Positions 1-12,600 of a DNA stretch of 64,000 nucleotides are shown in pieces. The position numbers were made by a program, and so were the translations under genes. Source of the stretch: Pandoraea thiooxydans (GTDB lineage Bacteria; Pseudomonadota; Gammaproteobacteria; Burkholderiales; Burkholderiaceae); the NCBI RefSeq assembly GCF_001931675.1, contig NZ_CP014839.1, positions 2,232,001 to 2,296,000 on the forward strand, written 5' to 3'. Within the stretch, counting starts at the first letter, position 1. Each line of letters opens with the position of its first letter. The notes under the pieces were generated by a model. It had not been told where the DNA came from. It worked only from the letters and a program-made list of their open reading frames with translations, and did no database searches.

Positions 1-406
1 ACATGAGGCTTTCCTTCTTGCTCATGCGCTCCGTTTCGCCCGCAGCGAGCGCGGCTTCCATGTCCTTGAGCTTTTTGATGGAAGATTTCAGGGTCTTGAA
101 GTTGGTCAGCATGCCGCCCAGCCAGCGGCTGTTGACGTAAGGCATGCCGGCGCGCGCGGCTTCTTCGCCGATGGTTTCGCGCGATTGGCGTTTGGTGCCG
201 ACGAACAGGATGGTGCCGCGATTGGCTGCCAATTGACGCACGTACTTCAGCGCGTCCTGGTACATCGGCAGCGTTTTTTCCAGATTGATGATGTGGATCT
301 TGTTGCGATGGCCGAAGATATACGGAGCCATCTTGGGATTCCAGAAACGGGTCTGGTGGCCGAAGTGGACACCCGCCTCCAGCATTTCACGCATCGTTGC
401 GGACAT
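1..406 (-). CDS. rpsB: 30S ribosomal protein S2 (N-terminal part, runs off the left edge)
   Basis: The complement encodes the N-terminal ~135 residues of ribosomal protein S2, beginning [20 protein letters not shown], the classic S2 opening, followed by the conserved LFVGTKRQ and [10 protein letters not shown] segments. S2 sits on the small-subunit body and is needed for late assembly and S1 binding. The ATG at 404-406 is preceded by a GGAGA Shine-Dalgarno at 411-416. The gene is truncated by the window boundary; tsf would be expected beyond it in this lineage, which cannot be seen here. It is transcribed divergently from map, from a good sigma-70 promoter about 220 nt upstream. Confidence 0.97.
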   Translation of the reverse strand, partial: MSATMREMLEAGVHFGHQTRFWNPKMAPYIFGHRNKIHIINLEKTLPMYQDALKYVRQLAANRGTILFVGTKRQSRETIGEEAARAGMPYVNSRWLGGMLTNFKTLKSSIKKLKDMEAALAAGETERMSKKESLM

Positions 407-776
407 AAAATTCTCCAAAAGGGTTGGGTCTTAAACCGAGTGCCGCATTCCCGGCGCAGCCTTTCTCAAAGGCCTGCGCAACGGAAACACCCTGGATGCA
501 TCGGTTTGCGCGCTAACAACATTCACTACCAAGTACGGCTTCATTCGCCGCCGCGACGACCGCGGCAATCCTGCTCGAATTGCACTATCCCGGAAAACCC
601 TAAGACAGAACCCGACTTAGCCCGAGATTATAGCATCCGCACATCCGCGTGCTCAAGCCGCGCGATCGAGCGCCGAATCGGCGCACCGCCCGGCGCCCCA
701 GCTCAAATATCGTGGGCAACGGCTGACGCCACTTGGTGCGATAATGGTTCATATTTCCGTTTTTTTGCGCAAAGCC
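407..776. other. Divergent rpsB/map intergenic region
   Basis: This 370-bp stretch has no convincing gene. It contains the rpsB promoter and its long untranslated leader, and on the plus strand a GATAAT hexamer (740-745) that could be the -10 box of map, without a recognisable -35 box. I see no tRNA and no strong terminator here. Confidence 0.6.
627..656 (-). promoter_or_regulatory. Predicted sigma-70 promoter of rpsB
   Basis: On the minus strand a TTGAGC -35 box (651-656) is separated by 18 bp from a perfect TATAAT -10 box (627-632). Transcription would start near 620 and give an rpsB leader of about 215 nt, long enough for an S2-responsive leader structure. The promoter is inferred from the sequence match only. 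Confidence 0.7.
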
Positions 777-1592
777 ATGGCCATTACCCTGAAAACCGCT
801 CACGATATCGAAAAAATGCGTGTCGCCTGTCGCTTGGCGAGTGAGGTACTGGATTTCATTACCCCCCACGTCAAAGCCGGCGTGAGCACGGGCGAGCTCG
901 ACCGGCTGTGCCTCGAGTACATGGAGCAGGAGCAGCACACCGTTTCCGCCTGCCTGAATTACCAGCCGCCCGGCTATCCCCCCTATCCGGCGGCCACCTG
1001 CATCTCCGTGAACGATGTGATCTGTCACGGCATCCCTGGCGACAAGGTCATCAAGAACGGCGATATTCTCAATATAGACATTACCGTCATCAAGGACGGC
1101 TATTTCGGCGACACCAGCCGGATGTTCATCGTCGGCGAAGGCTCGATCCTGGCAAAGCGCCTGGTAAATGTCACTTACGAATGCATGTGGCTGGGCATCG
1201 AGCAGGTACGGCCCGGCGCGCATCTGGGCGACATCGGCCATGTCATTCAACGCCACGCCGAGGCACAAGGCTTCAGCGTTGTGCGCGAATATTGCGGACA
1301 CGGCATTGGCCAGGTATTCCACGAAGATCCGCAGGTCGTACATTACGGACGTCCGGGCACCGGCCTGGAGATCCAGCCTGGCATGATCTTCACCATTGAA
1401 CCGATGATCAACGCCGGCAAGCGGGACATTCGGACCATGCCCGACCAATGGACGGTCAAGACACGCGACCGCAGTCTCTCCGCCCAATGGGAGCACACCA
1501 TTCTCGTCACCGGAACCGGGCATGAGGTCCTGACCGTCTCCGCCGGCACCCCAGCCCGCCCCTCCAGCGTCCTGGAAGCGGTCGCCTCGTAA
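777..1592 (+). CDS. map: Type I methionine aminopeptidase
   Basis: Removes the initiator methionine from nascent proteins in the cytoplasm; an M24-family dinuclear metal enzyme. With the start at 777 the protein is 271 aa and begins MAITLKTAHDIEKMRVACRL as in relatives. Metal ligands are all visible: D101, D112, H175, E208 and E239, with the substrate-gating H84. An upstream in-frame ATG at 744 would add 11 residues not seen in the family and lies on the possible -10 box, so it is not used. No strong Shine-Dalgarno precedes 777. Deformylase (5.5 kb), which acts just before Map, is also in the window. Confidence 0.95.
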   Translation: MAITLKTAHDIEKMRVACRLASEVLDFITPHVKAGVSTGELDRLCLEYMEQEQHTVSACLNYQPPGYPPYPAATCISVNDVICHGIPGDKVIKNGDILNIDITVIKDGYFGDTSRMFIVGEGSILAKRLVNVTYECMWLGIEQVRPGAHLGDIGHVIQRHAEAQGFSVVREYCGHGIGQVFHEDPQVVHYGRPGTGLEIQPGMIFTIEPMINAGKRDIRTMPDQWTVKTRDRSLSAQWEHTILVTGTGHEVLTVSAGTPARPSSVLEAVAS

Positions 1593-1762
1593 AACACCCA
1601 TTGCGCGGCGCCCGGCAAGCGGTTGAGATTGTTCGGGCGCCCCGCACAGTGCGCGTCCGGTGACGATTTGATGCGATAATTCGAACGGTTCCGCGCGCGC
1701 CATGCATTCGTGCAGGCGCTGTACGCGCCCCCCCCGCCCTCCTGCGCCAGGAAAATCCGACC

Positions 1763-4327
1763 ATGCATGCCCATGCTCGCGCCCCCCATCCGCTTCGCCA
1801 GGCTCTCAAATCCCGCAAGGATGCCTTGCTCGAGCACTATAGCCAGCACGGGAAAATCGATCCGCTCTTGCGTGGCCTGAGCGAAACTGTCGATTCGATC
1901 GCAGCACAAGCCTGGCATGCCTGCGAAATGCCCCAGCAACTCGCGCTCGTTGCGGTAGGCGGTTATGGCCGCGGCGAGCTGTTTCCCTACTCGGATGTCG
2001 ACATCCTGCTCCTGCACCCCGACGCGCTCGATGAGTCGATAGCGAGCCGGCTGGAGCGCTTCATCGGATTCATGTGGGACATCGGCCTGGAAATCGGCAG
2101 CAGTGTGCGCACCGTCGATCAGTGCCTGAGCGAAGCCGAAGGCGACATCACGATCCAGACCAGCCTGCTGGAGGCGCGCTTCATTACCGGCGACCGCGCT
2201 CTATTCGAGCAATTCGAAGGGCGCTTCAAGGCGGCCCTGGATCCTCGCGCTTTCTTCCGGGGCAAGCAGCTCGAGATGCGCCAGCGCCATGCCAAATACC
2301 AGGACACGCCGTACAGCCTGGAGCCGAACTGCAAGGAAAGCCCGGGTGGCTTGCGCGACCTGCAGACGATTTTATGGATGACGCGCGCCGCGGGTCTGGG
2401 CAACAGCTGGGACGAACTCTACCAGCGCGACTTATTGACCGCGCGCGAGGTCAAGGAACTGCGTCGCAACGAGCGCCTGCTGAAAAACGTCCGTGCCCGC
2501 CTGCACCTGCTCGCCCAGCGCCGTCAGGATATCCTCGTGTTCGACCTGCAAACGCCGCTGGCCGAACGCTTCGGCATCAAGCCGACCGCCGCCAAACGTG
2601 CCAGCGAACAGCTGATGCGCCGCTATTACTGGGCTGCCAAGGCGGTCACGCAACTCAATACCATCCTGCTTCTCAACGTCGAGGCTCGGCTGTTCCCGCA
2701 AAGCAGCGGAATCACACGCGTACTCAACGAGCGGTTTGTCGAAAAACAGGGCATGATCGAAATCGCCGATGACGATCTCTACCAACGTCATCCGACAGCC
2801 ATTCTGGAAACCTTTCTGCTTTACGAGCAGATCGTCGGCCCCAAGGGACTATCGGCACGCACCCTGCGTGCGCTGTACAACGCCCGCGAGTTGATGAACG
2901 TTCAATGGCGCGCCGACCCCGAAAATCGGCGCCTGTTCCTGCAGATTCTGCAGCAGACACGCGGCATTACACACGCCTTGAGACTGATGAACCAGACCAG
3001 CGTCCTGGGTCGGTATCTGCTCAGTTTTCGCGGCGTCGTGGGCCAGATGCAGCACGACCTCTACCACGTCTACACGGTCGATCAGCACATCTTGATGGTG
3101 GTGCGCAACATCCGCCGCTTCACGATCGCCGAACATGCCCACGAATACCCGTTCTGCAGCCAGCTGATTGCCAATTTCGACCGTCCGTGGGTCTTGATTG
3201 TCGCCGCCCTGTTCCATGACATCGCCAAGGGTCGCGGCGGCGACCACTCCAAGCTCGGCATGACCGACGCCCGCCGCTTCTGCGTCAAGCATGGCATGGA
3301 CGCGGAAGATACCGAACTGGTCGTGTGGCTGGTCGGGCAACACCTGACCATGAGCCAGGTCGCCCAAAAGCAGGACACCACCGACCCGGAGGTCGTGCGG
3401 CGTTTTGCCGAAATAGTCGGCAATGAGCGCTACCTGACAGCGCTGTACCTGCTCACCGTGGCCGACATCCGCGGCACCAGCCCGAAAGTCTGGAATGCCT
3501 GGAAAGGCAAACTGCTCGAAGATCTCTACCGCATCACCCGCCAGGTGCTCGGCGGCGAACAACCCGATCCGCACGCGCAGCTCAAGGCACGCAAGGCCGA
3601 GGCGCTGAGCCTGCTGCGCTTGTATACCGTGCCGGAGCATGCTCACGAAGCGCTTTGGGACCAGTTGGATGTGGCTTACTTCCTGCGTAACGACGCTGCC
3701 GATATTGCCTGGCAGACGCGTCACCTGAGTCGCTTCGTCAACACGCCGACGCCGATCGTCAAGGGGCGTCCGGCGCCCATCGGCGAAGGCCTGCAGGTAT
3801 TTATCTATGCGCCGGATCAACCCGACCTGTTTGCTCGGATCTGCGGCTACTTCGAGCGAAAGGGGCTGTCGATTCTGGACGCCAAGGTTCACACCACGCG
3901 CCATGGCTATGCGCTCGACAACTTCCTGATTACCGACCCCGGCGCCGGCACCAGTTACCGGGACATCATCAATCTGGTGGAATCGGAGTTGGCGCAGCGG
4001 TTGAGCAGCCAATCGCCATTGCCCGAACCGAACCAGGGCAGGCTGCCGCGCCGCTCGCGCACCTTCCCGATCACGCCGCGCGTCGATCTGCGCGCCGACG
4101 AGCGTGGCCAATACTATCTGCTTTCGATCTCGGCCAACGACCGCACCGGCCTGCTGTATGCCATCGCCCGCGTGCTGGCGCAACACCGCATCAGCGTGCA
4201 TGCGGCCCGCATCAACACCCTTGGAGAGCGCGTCGAAGACATATTCCTGCTCGATGGCCGCGGCTTGCAGGACAACCGTCTTCAAATCGCCCTGGAAACC
4301 GAATTACTTGAAACCCTGGAAATATGA
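1763..4327 (+). CDS. glnD: Bifunctional [protein-PII] uridylyltransferase / uridylyl-removing enzyme
   Basis: Senses glutamine and modifies PII (GlnB/GlnK), controlling nitrogen assimilation. The 854-aa protein has the full architecture: nucleotidyltransferase domain with GGYGRGE (66-72) and the metal-binding DVD (78-80); PII-uridylyltransferase middle region; HD hydrolase domain with [14 protein letters not shown] around 483-496; and two C-terminal ACT domains (about 676-750 and 783-854) that bind glutamine. An AGGAAAA Shine-Dalgarno lies about 9 nt before the ATG. It lies 170 bp after map, and a GATAAT at 1675-1680 may be its -10 box. Its stop overlaps the start of the next gene (ATGA). Confidence 0.97.
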   Translation: MHAHARAPHPLRQALKSRKDALLEHYSQHGKIDPLLRGLSETVDSIAAQAWHACEMPQQLALVAVGGYGRGELFPYSDVDILLLHPDALDESIASRLERFIGFMWDIGLEIGSSVRTVDQCLSEAEGDITIQTSLLEARFITGDRALFEQFEGRFKAALDPRAFFRGKQLEMRQRHAKYQDTPYSLEPNCKESPGGLRDLQTILWMTRAAGLGNSWDELYQRDLLTAREVKELRRNERLLKNVRARLHLLAQRRQDILVFDLQTPLAERFGIKPTAAKRASEQLMRRYYWAAKAVTQLNTILLLNVEARLFPQSSGITRVLNERFVEKQGMIEIADDDLYQRHPTAILETFLLYEQIVGPKGLSARTLRALYNARELMNVQWRADPENRRLFLQILQQTRGITHALRLMNQTSVLGRYLLSFRGVVGQMQHDLYHVYTVDQHILMVVRNIRRFTIAEHAHEYPFCSQLIANFDRPWVLIVAALFHDIAKGRGGDHSKLGMTDARRFCVKHGMDAEDTELVVWLVGQHLTMSQVAQKQDTTDPEVVRRFAEIVGNERYLTALYLLTVADIRGTSPKVWNAWKGKLLEDLYRITRQVLGGEQPDPHAQLKARKAEALSLLRLYTVPEHAHEALWDQLDVAYFLRNDAADIAWQTRHLSRFVNTPTPIVKGRPAPIGEGLQVFIYAPDQPDLFARICGYFERKGLSILDAKVHTTRHGYALDNFLITDPGAGTSYRDIINLVESELAQRLSSQSPLPEPNQGRLPRRSRTFPITPRVDLRADERGQYYLLSISANDRTGLLYAIARVLAQHRISVHAARINTLGERVEDIFLLDGRGLQDNRLQIALETELLETLEI

Positions 4328-5514
4328 GCGACACACCCCGCGCTAAACTCAGCGCCAAACATCCCCGCCCGACTGAGCGCACGCGCGCCCCGGTACGCCC
4401 CGGCGGCACCGGCGCAGCGCAGCGCCGACGACCTGCCGAGACAGCGGCCACAGCACCGAATACGGCGCCCGTCGCACCAGCCCGCAAAGCGACGGCGAAG
4501 CCGCCGGGCCGTCAAGCCAACGCCGTCGCCGACAAGCGGGCGGGCACGGCAGCCGCGCGCAAGCCACGCCCGGCTTCGCCCACGTCGCCCGCGTCAACGG
4601 CTCGTGCAGCGAAACAATCTGCTGCGCCCAAGGGGCGAGCATCATCGGTCGGCGCAAAACGCCCCGCTTCGCCAGCACCGGCGCGGACACCGCGTCAGAC
4701 CGCGCAATCGCCTGCTTCCCCACAAAAACGGCGCGAAGCGACGAAACAGGACGAGACCGGCATGGTGCGCTTGTCCAAGCGCATGTCGGAACTGGGTATT
4801 TGTTCACGGCGGGAAGCCGACGAGTGGATCGCCAAAGGCTGGGTCCGGGTGGACGGCGCCGTCGTAGCCGAGCTTGGCAGCCGGATCCGCCCCGAACAGG
4901 CCATCACCGTCGAGCGCGCCGCACGCAACGAGCAGGCCCAACGAGTCACCTTCGTCCTGCACAAGCCGATCGGCTATGTCTCGGGGCAGCCGGAAGACGA
5001 CTACCCGCCGGCGGCGGCGTTGCTCACCGCAACCAACCGCTGGCAGGAAGACGATGCCAAGATTCGCTTCTCGCCGCAGCAACTGCGAGGGCTGGCACCG
5101 GCTGGCCGTCTGGATATCGATTCGACCGGCATGCTGATCCTCACCCAGGACGGCCGCATCGCCCGCCAGCTGATCGGCGCCGATTCGGACATCGACAAGG
5201 AATACCTGGTACGGGTCGCCTACCAATCCCATGAAGAGAACGTGCGGGCGCACTTCCCCGCGGCGCTGATCGACAAACTGCGGCACGGCCTCTCGCTCGA
5301 CGACGCGCCGCTCAAGCCGGCCGAGGTCGAGTGGCAGAATCCGGAGCAGCTTCGCTTCGTTCTGCGCGAGGGGAAAAAGCGGCAGATCCGCCGCATGTGC
5401 GAGCTCGTCGGCCTGCGTGTCACAGGCCTCAAGCGTATTCGGATGGGGCGGATCAAACTGGGCAATCTGCCGCAGGGGCAATGGCGCTACCTGCGTCCCG
5501 ACGAGCAGTTTTGA
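4324..5514 (+). CDS. RluF-like 23S rRNA pseudouridine synthase with long basic N-terminal tail
   Basis: An RsuA/RluB/E/F-family pseudouridine synthase, 396 aa. After a tail of about 146 residues rich in Ala, Pro, Arg and Lys comes an S4 RNA-binding domain ([20 protein letters not shown]) and the catalytic domain with [11 protein letters not shown], catalytic Asp264. The end ([20 protein letters not shown]) resembles E. coli RluF (23S U2604) more than RluB or RsuA, but the target site is inferred. RluF of E. coli carries its basic extension at the C-terminus, whereas here it is N-terminal. The ATG overlaps the glnD stop by 4 nt, implying translational coupling. Confidence 0.85.
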   Translation: MSDTPRAKLSAKHPRPTERTRAPVRPGGTGAAQRRRPAETAATAPNTAPVAPARKATAKPPGRQANAVADKRAGTAAARKPRPASPTSPASTARAAKQSAAPKGRASSVGAKRPASPAPARTPRQTAQSPASPQKRREATKQDETGMVRLSKRMSELGICSRREADEWIAKGWVRVDGAVVAELGSRIRPEQAITVERAARNEQAQRVTFVLHKPIGYVSGQPEDDYPPAAALLTATNRWQEDDAKIRFSPQQLRGLAPAGRLDIDSTGMLILTQDGRIARQLIGADSDIDKEYLVRVAYQSHEENVRAHFPAALIDKLRHGLSLDDAPLKPAEVEWQNPEQLRFVLREGKKRQIRRMCELVGLRVTGLKRIRMGRIKLGNLPQGQWRYLRPDEQF

Positions 5515-5538
5515 ATGACGATCGAGCGGGTACGCCGC

Positions 5539-6072
5539 TCAATCGTCGGCCGGTGCGTCAAGCCCTGGGAACAGTACGTCGGTATAGCCGAACTTTGTAA
5601 AATCGGTGATGCGCATCGGGTATAGCTTGCCGATCAGGTGGTCGCATTCGTGCTGCACCACGCGCGCGTGGAACCCCTCCGCCACACGGTCGATGGGCTT
5701 GCCGTACTGGTCGACTCCCTCATAACGGATCATCGAAAAGCGGTTGACCATGCCGCGCAATCCCGGCACCGACAGGCAGCCTTCCCACCCCTCGTCCATA
5801 TCCTGGGTGAGCGGCGTAATCACCGGATTGATCAGCACCGTCTGCGGCACTGCCGGGGCGTCCGGATAACGCTCGTTTTGCTCGAAGCCGAAAATCACCA
5901 GTTGCAGGTCGACGCCGATTTGCGGTGCCGCCAGTCCGGCACCGTTGGCCGCGTGCATGGTCTCGAACATATCCCGCACCAGTTCGTGCAATTGCGGTGT
6001 ATCGAAGTGCTCGACGGGCTTGGCGATGCGAAGCAGCCGCGCATCACCCATCTTGAGAATTTCGTGAACCAT
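5539..6072 (-). CDS. def: Peptide deformylase
   Basis: Removes the N-formyl group from new proteins. The 177-aa protein shows the three deformylase motifs: [10 protein letters not shown] (44-53), EGCLSVPG with metal-ligand C99, and HECDH (141-145) giving the two His ligands and catalytic Glu142. The ATG at 6070-6072 has a GGGAGA Shine-Dalgarno; the longer frame starting at 6183 overlaps ligA and its extra residues are not deformylase-like. It follows ligA by 16 bp on the same strand and is probably cotranscribed with it. Confidence 0.95.
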   Translation of the reverse strand: MVHEILKMGDARLLRIAKPVEHFDTPQLHELVRDMFETMHAANGAGLAAPQIGVDLQLVIFGFEQNERYPDAPAVPQTVLINPVITPLTQDMDEGWEGCLSVPGLRGMVNRFSMIRYEGVDQYGKPIDRVAEGFHARVVQHECDHLIGKLYPMRITDFTKFGYTDVLFPGLDAPADD

Positions 6073-6088
6073 CGAGTGCTCTCCCTTT

Positions 6089-8206
<2,118 letters not shown>

Positions 8207-8276
8207 TCATTATGCCAATGAAGTCGCGGTTTGTACCGCGCAAGTTGAGCGCTAAGCGGCCAATGCCGGCAACCTG

Positions 8277-9563
8277 CTATTGACCGAAAAGACGACGGGT
8301 CGACAGAGTGCCGGCCGGCAATCCGCGTTGTTCCAGCCGTGCATAGAGCGACATCAACTGGGTTTCGATTCCGGTCAGCGCGGCCTCCGGCAGCAGGCGG
8401 CGCTGATCATCGACAACCCGCCCGCCGATGCGCTGGCCGATTGACTTCGCGTAGTCGCACATCAACCGGAACGGCAGCAGGTCTTCGTCCGCCACAGGCA
8501 CGTCGAGCAACAGCGTGATAAGGTCGCCGCCCTTGTAAGTCAGGTCGTCGCGCAGGAAATTGGTGTCGCCGAACTGCAGCGTGAACACCGGATTCTGGCG
8601 CGTGTCGAGCTTGACGAAACGCGTGCCGTCACGCGAGAGCAGCAGACCATCCTGGGTCGCCACCGCCTGGATGTAATTCGCGGACCAGGGGGCGCCGTCG
8701 GACAGCACGTTGACCGACAGTTGCGCGTCGCATTGCGCGGCGAAGCTGTCGAGGTCGCGCGCCTTGCCGACGGTCTCCATCATGTCGGGCAATTCCGGCA
8801 GGGCGTCCACCGCATCGGCCAGCGTCTGGACCTGGCTGATGAATTCGGAAAACTCGACTTCGTTGAGCGGCCCCGCGCGATTTGCCAGCTGCACCGCCAT
8901 GCGCAACTGCGTATAGCGTCCACCCGAGCGCAGCAATTCCCAATGCGGGGGATCTTCCACCCAGCCTTCGACATGCACGGCCTTCCCACCGGCGCGGCGC
9001 ATCCGTTGCGCCAGCGGCAGCACACGTTCGGCGTTGATCGTGCCGCCGAGCGGCAAATTCACGACACAATCGATGCGCTCATCCACGACGGCCGGCGCGA
9101 TTGCCGCATTGCCCGCCGGCGCGGCCGGCTTCGGATTGGAGGCCTGCGGCTTCGGTTCGCTCGGCTCGTTCGATTTGGGGGCGCCATCATCGTGCGTCGC
9201 CGCGTCGGCAATCTGTGCAGGCGAAGCCTCTTCGACCGGCGCAGGCGCCTGGGCCGTGTCCGGCGCCTCAGGGACGTCTTCGGCCGGCGGTGTGTGCGAT
9301 GCATCGACCGCCGTCCGCGCCAGCGTCGGCTCGCGCCGCTCGGCGCTCACCGGGTGAGACTTGCCGGCCGCCGGCAGGCTTGGCTCGATAAACGGACGTT
9401 CATCCTCGTGTTCGGCCGCGGCCGGCACCATCCCTTGGCTGCCGCCTTTCATCGAGCGGGGAATTCTTCGTTTCACCTTACTGCTTTGCCAGGCGTTATA
9501 AGCCACCACGCCGAGCAATATCACGATCCCTGTGCCAATCAGTCCCAGCTGCAGCTCATTCAT
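8277..9563 (-). CDS. zipA: ZipA-like cell division protein (FtsZ-binding C-terminal domain)
   Basis: An inner-membrane division protein, 428 aa. One N-terminal transmembrane helix (about 5-24, LGLIGTGIVILLGVVAYNAW) is followed by a basic stretch, a long Pro/Ala/Glu-rich linker (about 60-155), and a globular C-terminal region beginning CVVNLPLGGTINAERVL that resembles the ZipA FtsZ-binding fold. The linker plus C-domain layout and the position between smc and ligA match the gene annotated ZipA-like in Burkholderia. Sequence identity to enterobacterial ZipA is low, so the FtsZ-anchoring role is inferred from architecture and context. Confidence 0.8.
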   Translation of the reverse strand: MNELQLGLIGTGIVILLGVVAYNAWQSSKVKRRIPRSMKGGSQGMVPAAAEHEDERPFIEPSLPAAGKSHPVSAERREPTLARTAVDASHTPPAEDVPEAPDTAQAPAPVEEASPAQIADAATHDDGAPKSNEPSEPKPQASNPKPAAPAGNAAIAPAVVDERIDCVVNLPLGGTINAERVLPLAQRMRRAGGKAVHVEGWVEDPPHWELLRSGGRYTQLRMAVQLANRAGPLNEVEFSEFISQVQTLADAVDALPELPDMMETVGKARDLDSFAAQCDAQLSVNVLSDGAPWSANYIQAVATQDGLLLSRDGTRFVKLDTRQNPVFTLQFGDTNFLRDDLTYKGGDLITLLLDVPVADEDLLPFRLMCDYAKSIGQRIGGRVVDDQRRLLPEAALTGIETQLMSLYARLEQRGLPAGTLSTRRLFGQ

Positions 9564-9623
9564 GCGCGGCTTCCTTCTCTCGCTCCGTAGGCATTGCTAT
9601 TCAATCTTTCCTGGCCAGTCCGC

Positions 9624-12600
9624 TCAGTTGGACTCCACCATGTTCACGGCCGATTCCATATCCACCGCAACGATGCGCGACACACCCTGCTCCTGCATGG
9701 TAACGCCGATCAGCTGGTGAGCCATTTCCATGGCGATCTTGTTGTGTGAAATGAACACAAATTGCGTTTTGCTTGACATCCGCTCGACCATCTTCGCGTA
9801 ACGCTCGGTATTGGCGTCGTCGAGCGGCGCATCCACTTCGTCGAGCAGACAGAACGGTGCCGGATTCAGCTGGAACATGCCGAACACCAGCGCGATCGCG
9901 GTCAGCGCTTTCTCCCCGCCCGACAACAGGTGAATGGTCGAATTCTTCTTGCCCGGCGGTTGCGCCATCACCTGCACGCCGGCATCCAGGATTTCCTCGC
10001 CGGTCATCATCAGCTTGGCCTGGCCGCCGCCGAACAGCAACGGAAAAAGCTCGCCGAAATGCCGATTGACTTCGTCGAACGTCCCTTGCAAGAGGGTGCG
10101 CGTTTCCTGGTCGATCTTGCGGATCGCATCCTCCAGGGTATTGATAGCCTCGGTCAGATCGGCCGATTGCGCGTCGAGGAAGGTCTTGCGCTCGCGCGCG
10201 GCGGTCAATTCGTCCAGGGCGGCCATATTGACCGGTCCGAGCGCATTGATCGCATTGTTGATCCGCGTCACCTCGCCTTGCAGCCATGAGGGCTTCATAT
10301 CGGCCTGCAGCCGGGCAGCCAGCGCCGCCTCATCGACCTGCGCGGCCGCCAGTTGTTCGGCAAACTGCTCCCGGTTCAAACGCGCCGCCTGTTCCTTCAG
10401 CTGCAGCTCGGTAATCCGATCGCGCAGCGGCTGCAAACCTCGCTCGACCGTCAGGCGCTGCTCATCCATCTGCCGCAACTGCAATGTCAGCGCATCCAGT
10501 TCCGAGCGGGCCGCAGTGAGGATCTCCTCCTTTTCGGCCCGCACCGTCAGGGCGTCCTGCAAACCGTTCTCGACGGTTTGCTCGGTAATTTTTACCAACT
10601 CAATCTGAGCTTGCTCGATGCTCGCGACGAGGCGTTCGGCCTGCTCATGCGATGTCTGAATATTTCTTGTTAATTCATTGATTTTATTTTCGATATTCTT
10701 CTCGGCAAATTTGGCTTCCTGAGCAGCGCGCTCAAGATCCCGCAGTTGATTGCGCGCCTCGCCAAGCATGGTGTCGAGCGATTCGAATTCGAGCTGCCCA
10801 TCCTCGAAATGCGCCTGCAACTCGGCCAACCGGGCATCGGCCTGTTCGAAATTCGCCTCCGACTCCGCCCGCAGGGCCAGTTGCTCCTCGATTTGCAGGG
10901 CGATTTCGCGCAACTCGTCGTCGATTTGCGTGCTGCGTGCGTTGTAGCGCTCGTATGCCTGGGTCAGCTTGAGCACATCCAGCTGCAGCGCATGAACTTG
11001 CTGGGTCGCCCGCTCGGCACGCGCTCGCATCTCGCCAAGCGCCTGACTGCTCTGGCTGTAGGCGGCTTCGCAGCGCACCGCGGCGGTCTTGGCTTCGTCA
11101 CCCAGCAGCATCTGCGCGCGCAGTTGCCTGGTCAGGTTTTCAATTTCCTGCTGCCGGGCGAGCAGTCCGGCCTGCTCGGAGTCCGCCGCATACAGTTGCA
11201 CGCCAACGCGGCTGACCAGATGACCTGCTGGCACGACCAGCGTCGCGCCGGCCGGCAGCTGCGCGCGCAGCAACAGCGCCTGTGCCATGTCGTCGGCCAC
11301 AAACACGGCCCCCAGCCATTCCTGCAACACCGCCCGCAACCCCGGATCGTCGATGCGCAGCAACGCCATCAAGGGACGCAGCCCGGCCGGCGACTCGAGC
11401 GGGAGGCTCGCCGCCGGGGGCGAATAAAACGCCAGTTTGGCCGGGGGAGCATCGCTGGCAAACGCCTTGATCCAGTCAAGATTGCTGATTTCGAGTGCCG
11501 CCAACCGCTCGCGCAGCACCGACTCGAGTGCATTTTCCCAGCCCGGCTCGATATGCAGCTTTTTCCAGAGGCGCGGCAATTGCGCGAGTTCGTGCTTGTC
11601 GAGCCAGGGCTGGACCTTGCCCTCGGTCTGCACGCTTTCCTGCAACTGCTTGAGCGCGGCAAGGCGTGCTTCGAGTTGTGCGATCGCGGCTGCTTCGGCC
11701 TGCACCCTAGCCTGCGCCGACCGCCGCTCCTCGTCCAGGCGCGGCAACGCTTCTTGCGCTTCGGCCAGCGCCGCCTGTGCGTCCTCGAGCAGCGCCTGCT
11801 GCTCGGCCAACTCGCCACGCAGATTTTCCAGCAAGACTTCGTCCGGCTTGTCGAGCCCGCGCGCCTCGCCCTGCAGGCGCTCCTGGCGCTGCTGCAATTG
11901 CTGCAGGGACTGGTCGGCGTTGCGTTGATGTGCGGCCTCGAGTTTCAGGGCCTGCTCGACCTGGGCGATTTCCGCACGTTGCTCGTTGAGCCCGGCCTGA
12001 GCGTCGCGCCAGCGAGCCTCGGTGGCCGGCAGTGCGTCACCGCGCGCGGCAGCCTCGTCCTGCGCCCGCGCGCTGCGCTCCTCGGCAATCGATAATTCCT
12101 CGGTCGCCTCGGCCAACTCGCTCTGCGCCTGGGCCGAACGTGCCAGCCACTGCTCGCGCTGGGCGCTCAGGGCGGCGAGCTGCGCCTGCACCCGGTTGCG
12201 CGACTCCACCACGAAGCGGATTTCCGCCTCGAGCCGGCTGACTTCGGCGTTCGCTTCATACAGTCCACTTTGTGCGGCCTGCACGGCATCGGTCGAGGTG
12301 TAGTGCGCGGCGCGCAGGGTTTCCAGCTCGGACTCCGAGGCCCGCAGCCGAGCCATCTGGGCTTCCAGGTCGATCTGCGCCTGCTCGATGGCGCGCTGCT
12401 GGCGCTCCTGTTCGGCCTGCGCTTCATTTCTGCGTAACAGCCAGAGCAGTTGCTGCTTCTCTTCGCCGTCGCTTTGCAGGGCCTTGAACTGTTGCGCGAC
12501 CGCCGCCTGGGATTCGAGCTTGTCCAGGTTACTCGCCAGCTCCCGCAGAATATCTTCTACCCGCGTCAGATTCTCGCGCGTATCGTGCAGGCGGTTTTCC

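Noticed and set aside
2849-4285. 478-codon minus-strand open frame opposite glnD
   Set aside because: Antisense shadow of the GlnD HD and ACT domains; no recognisable motif.
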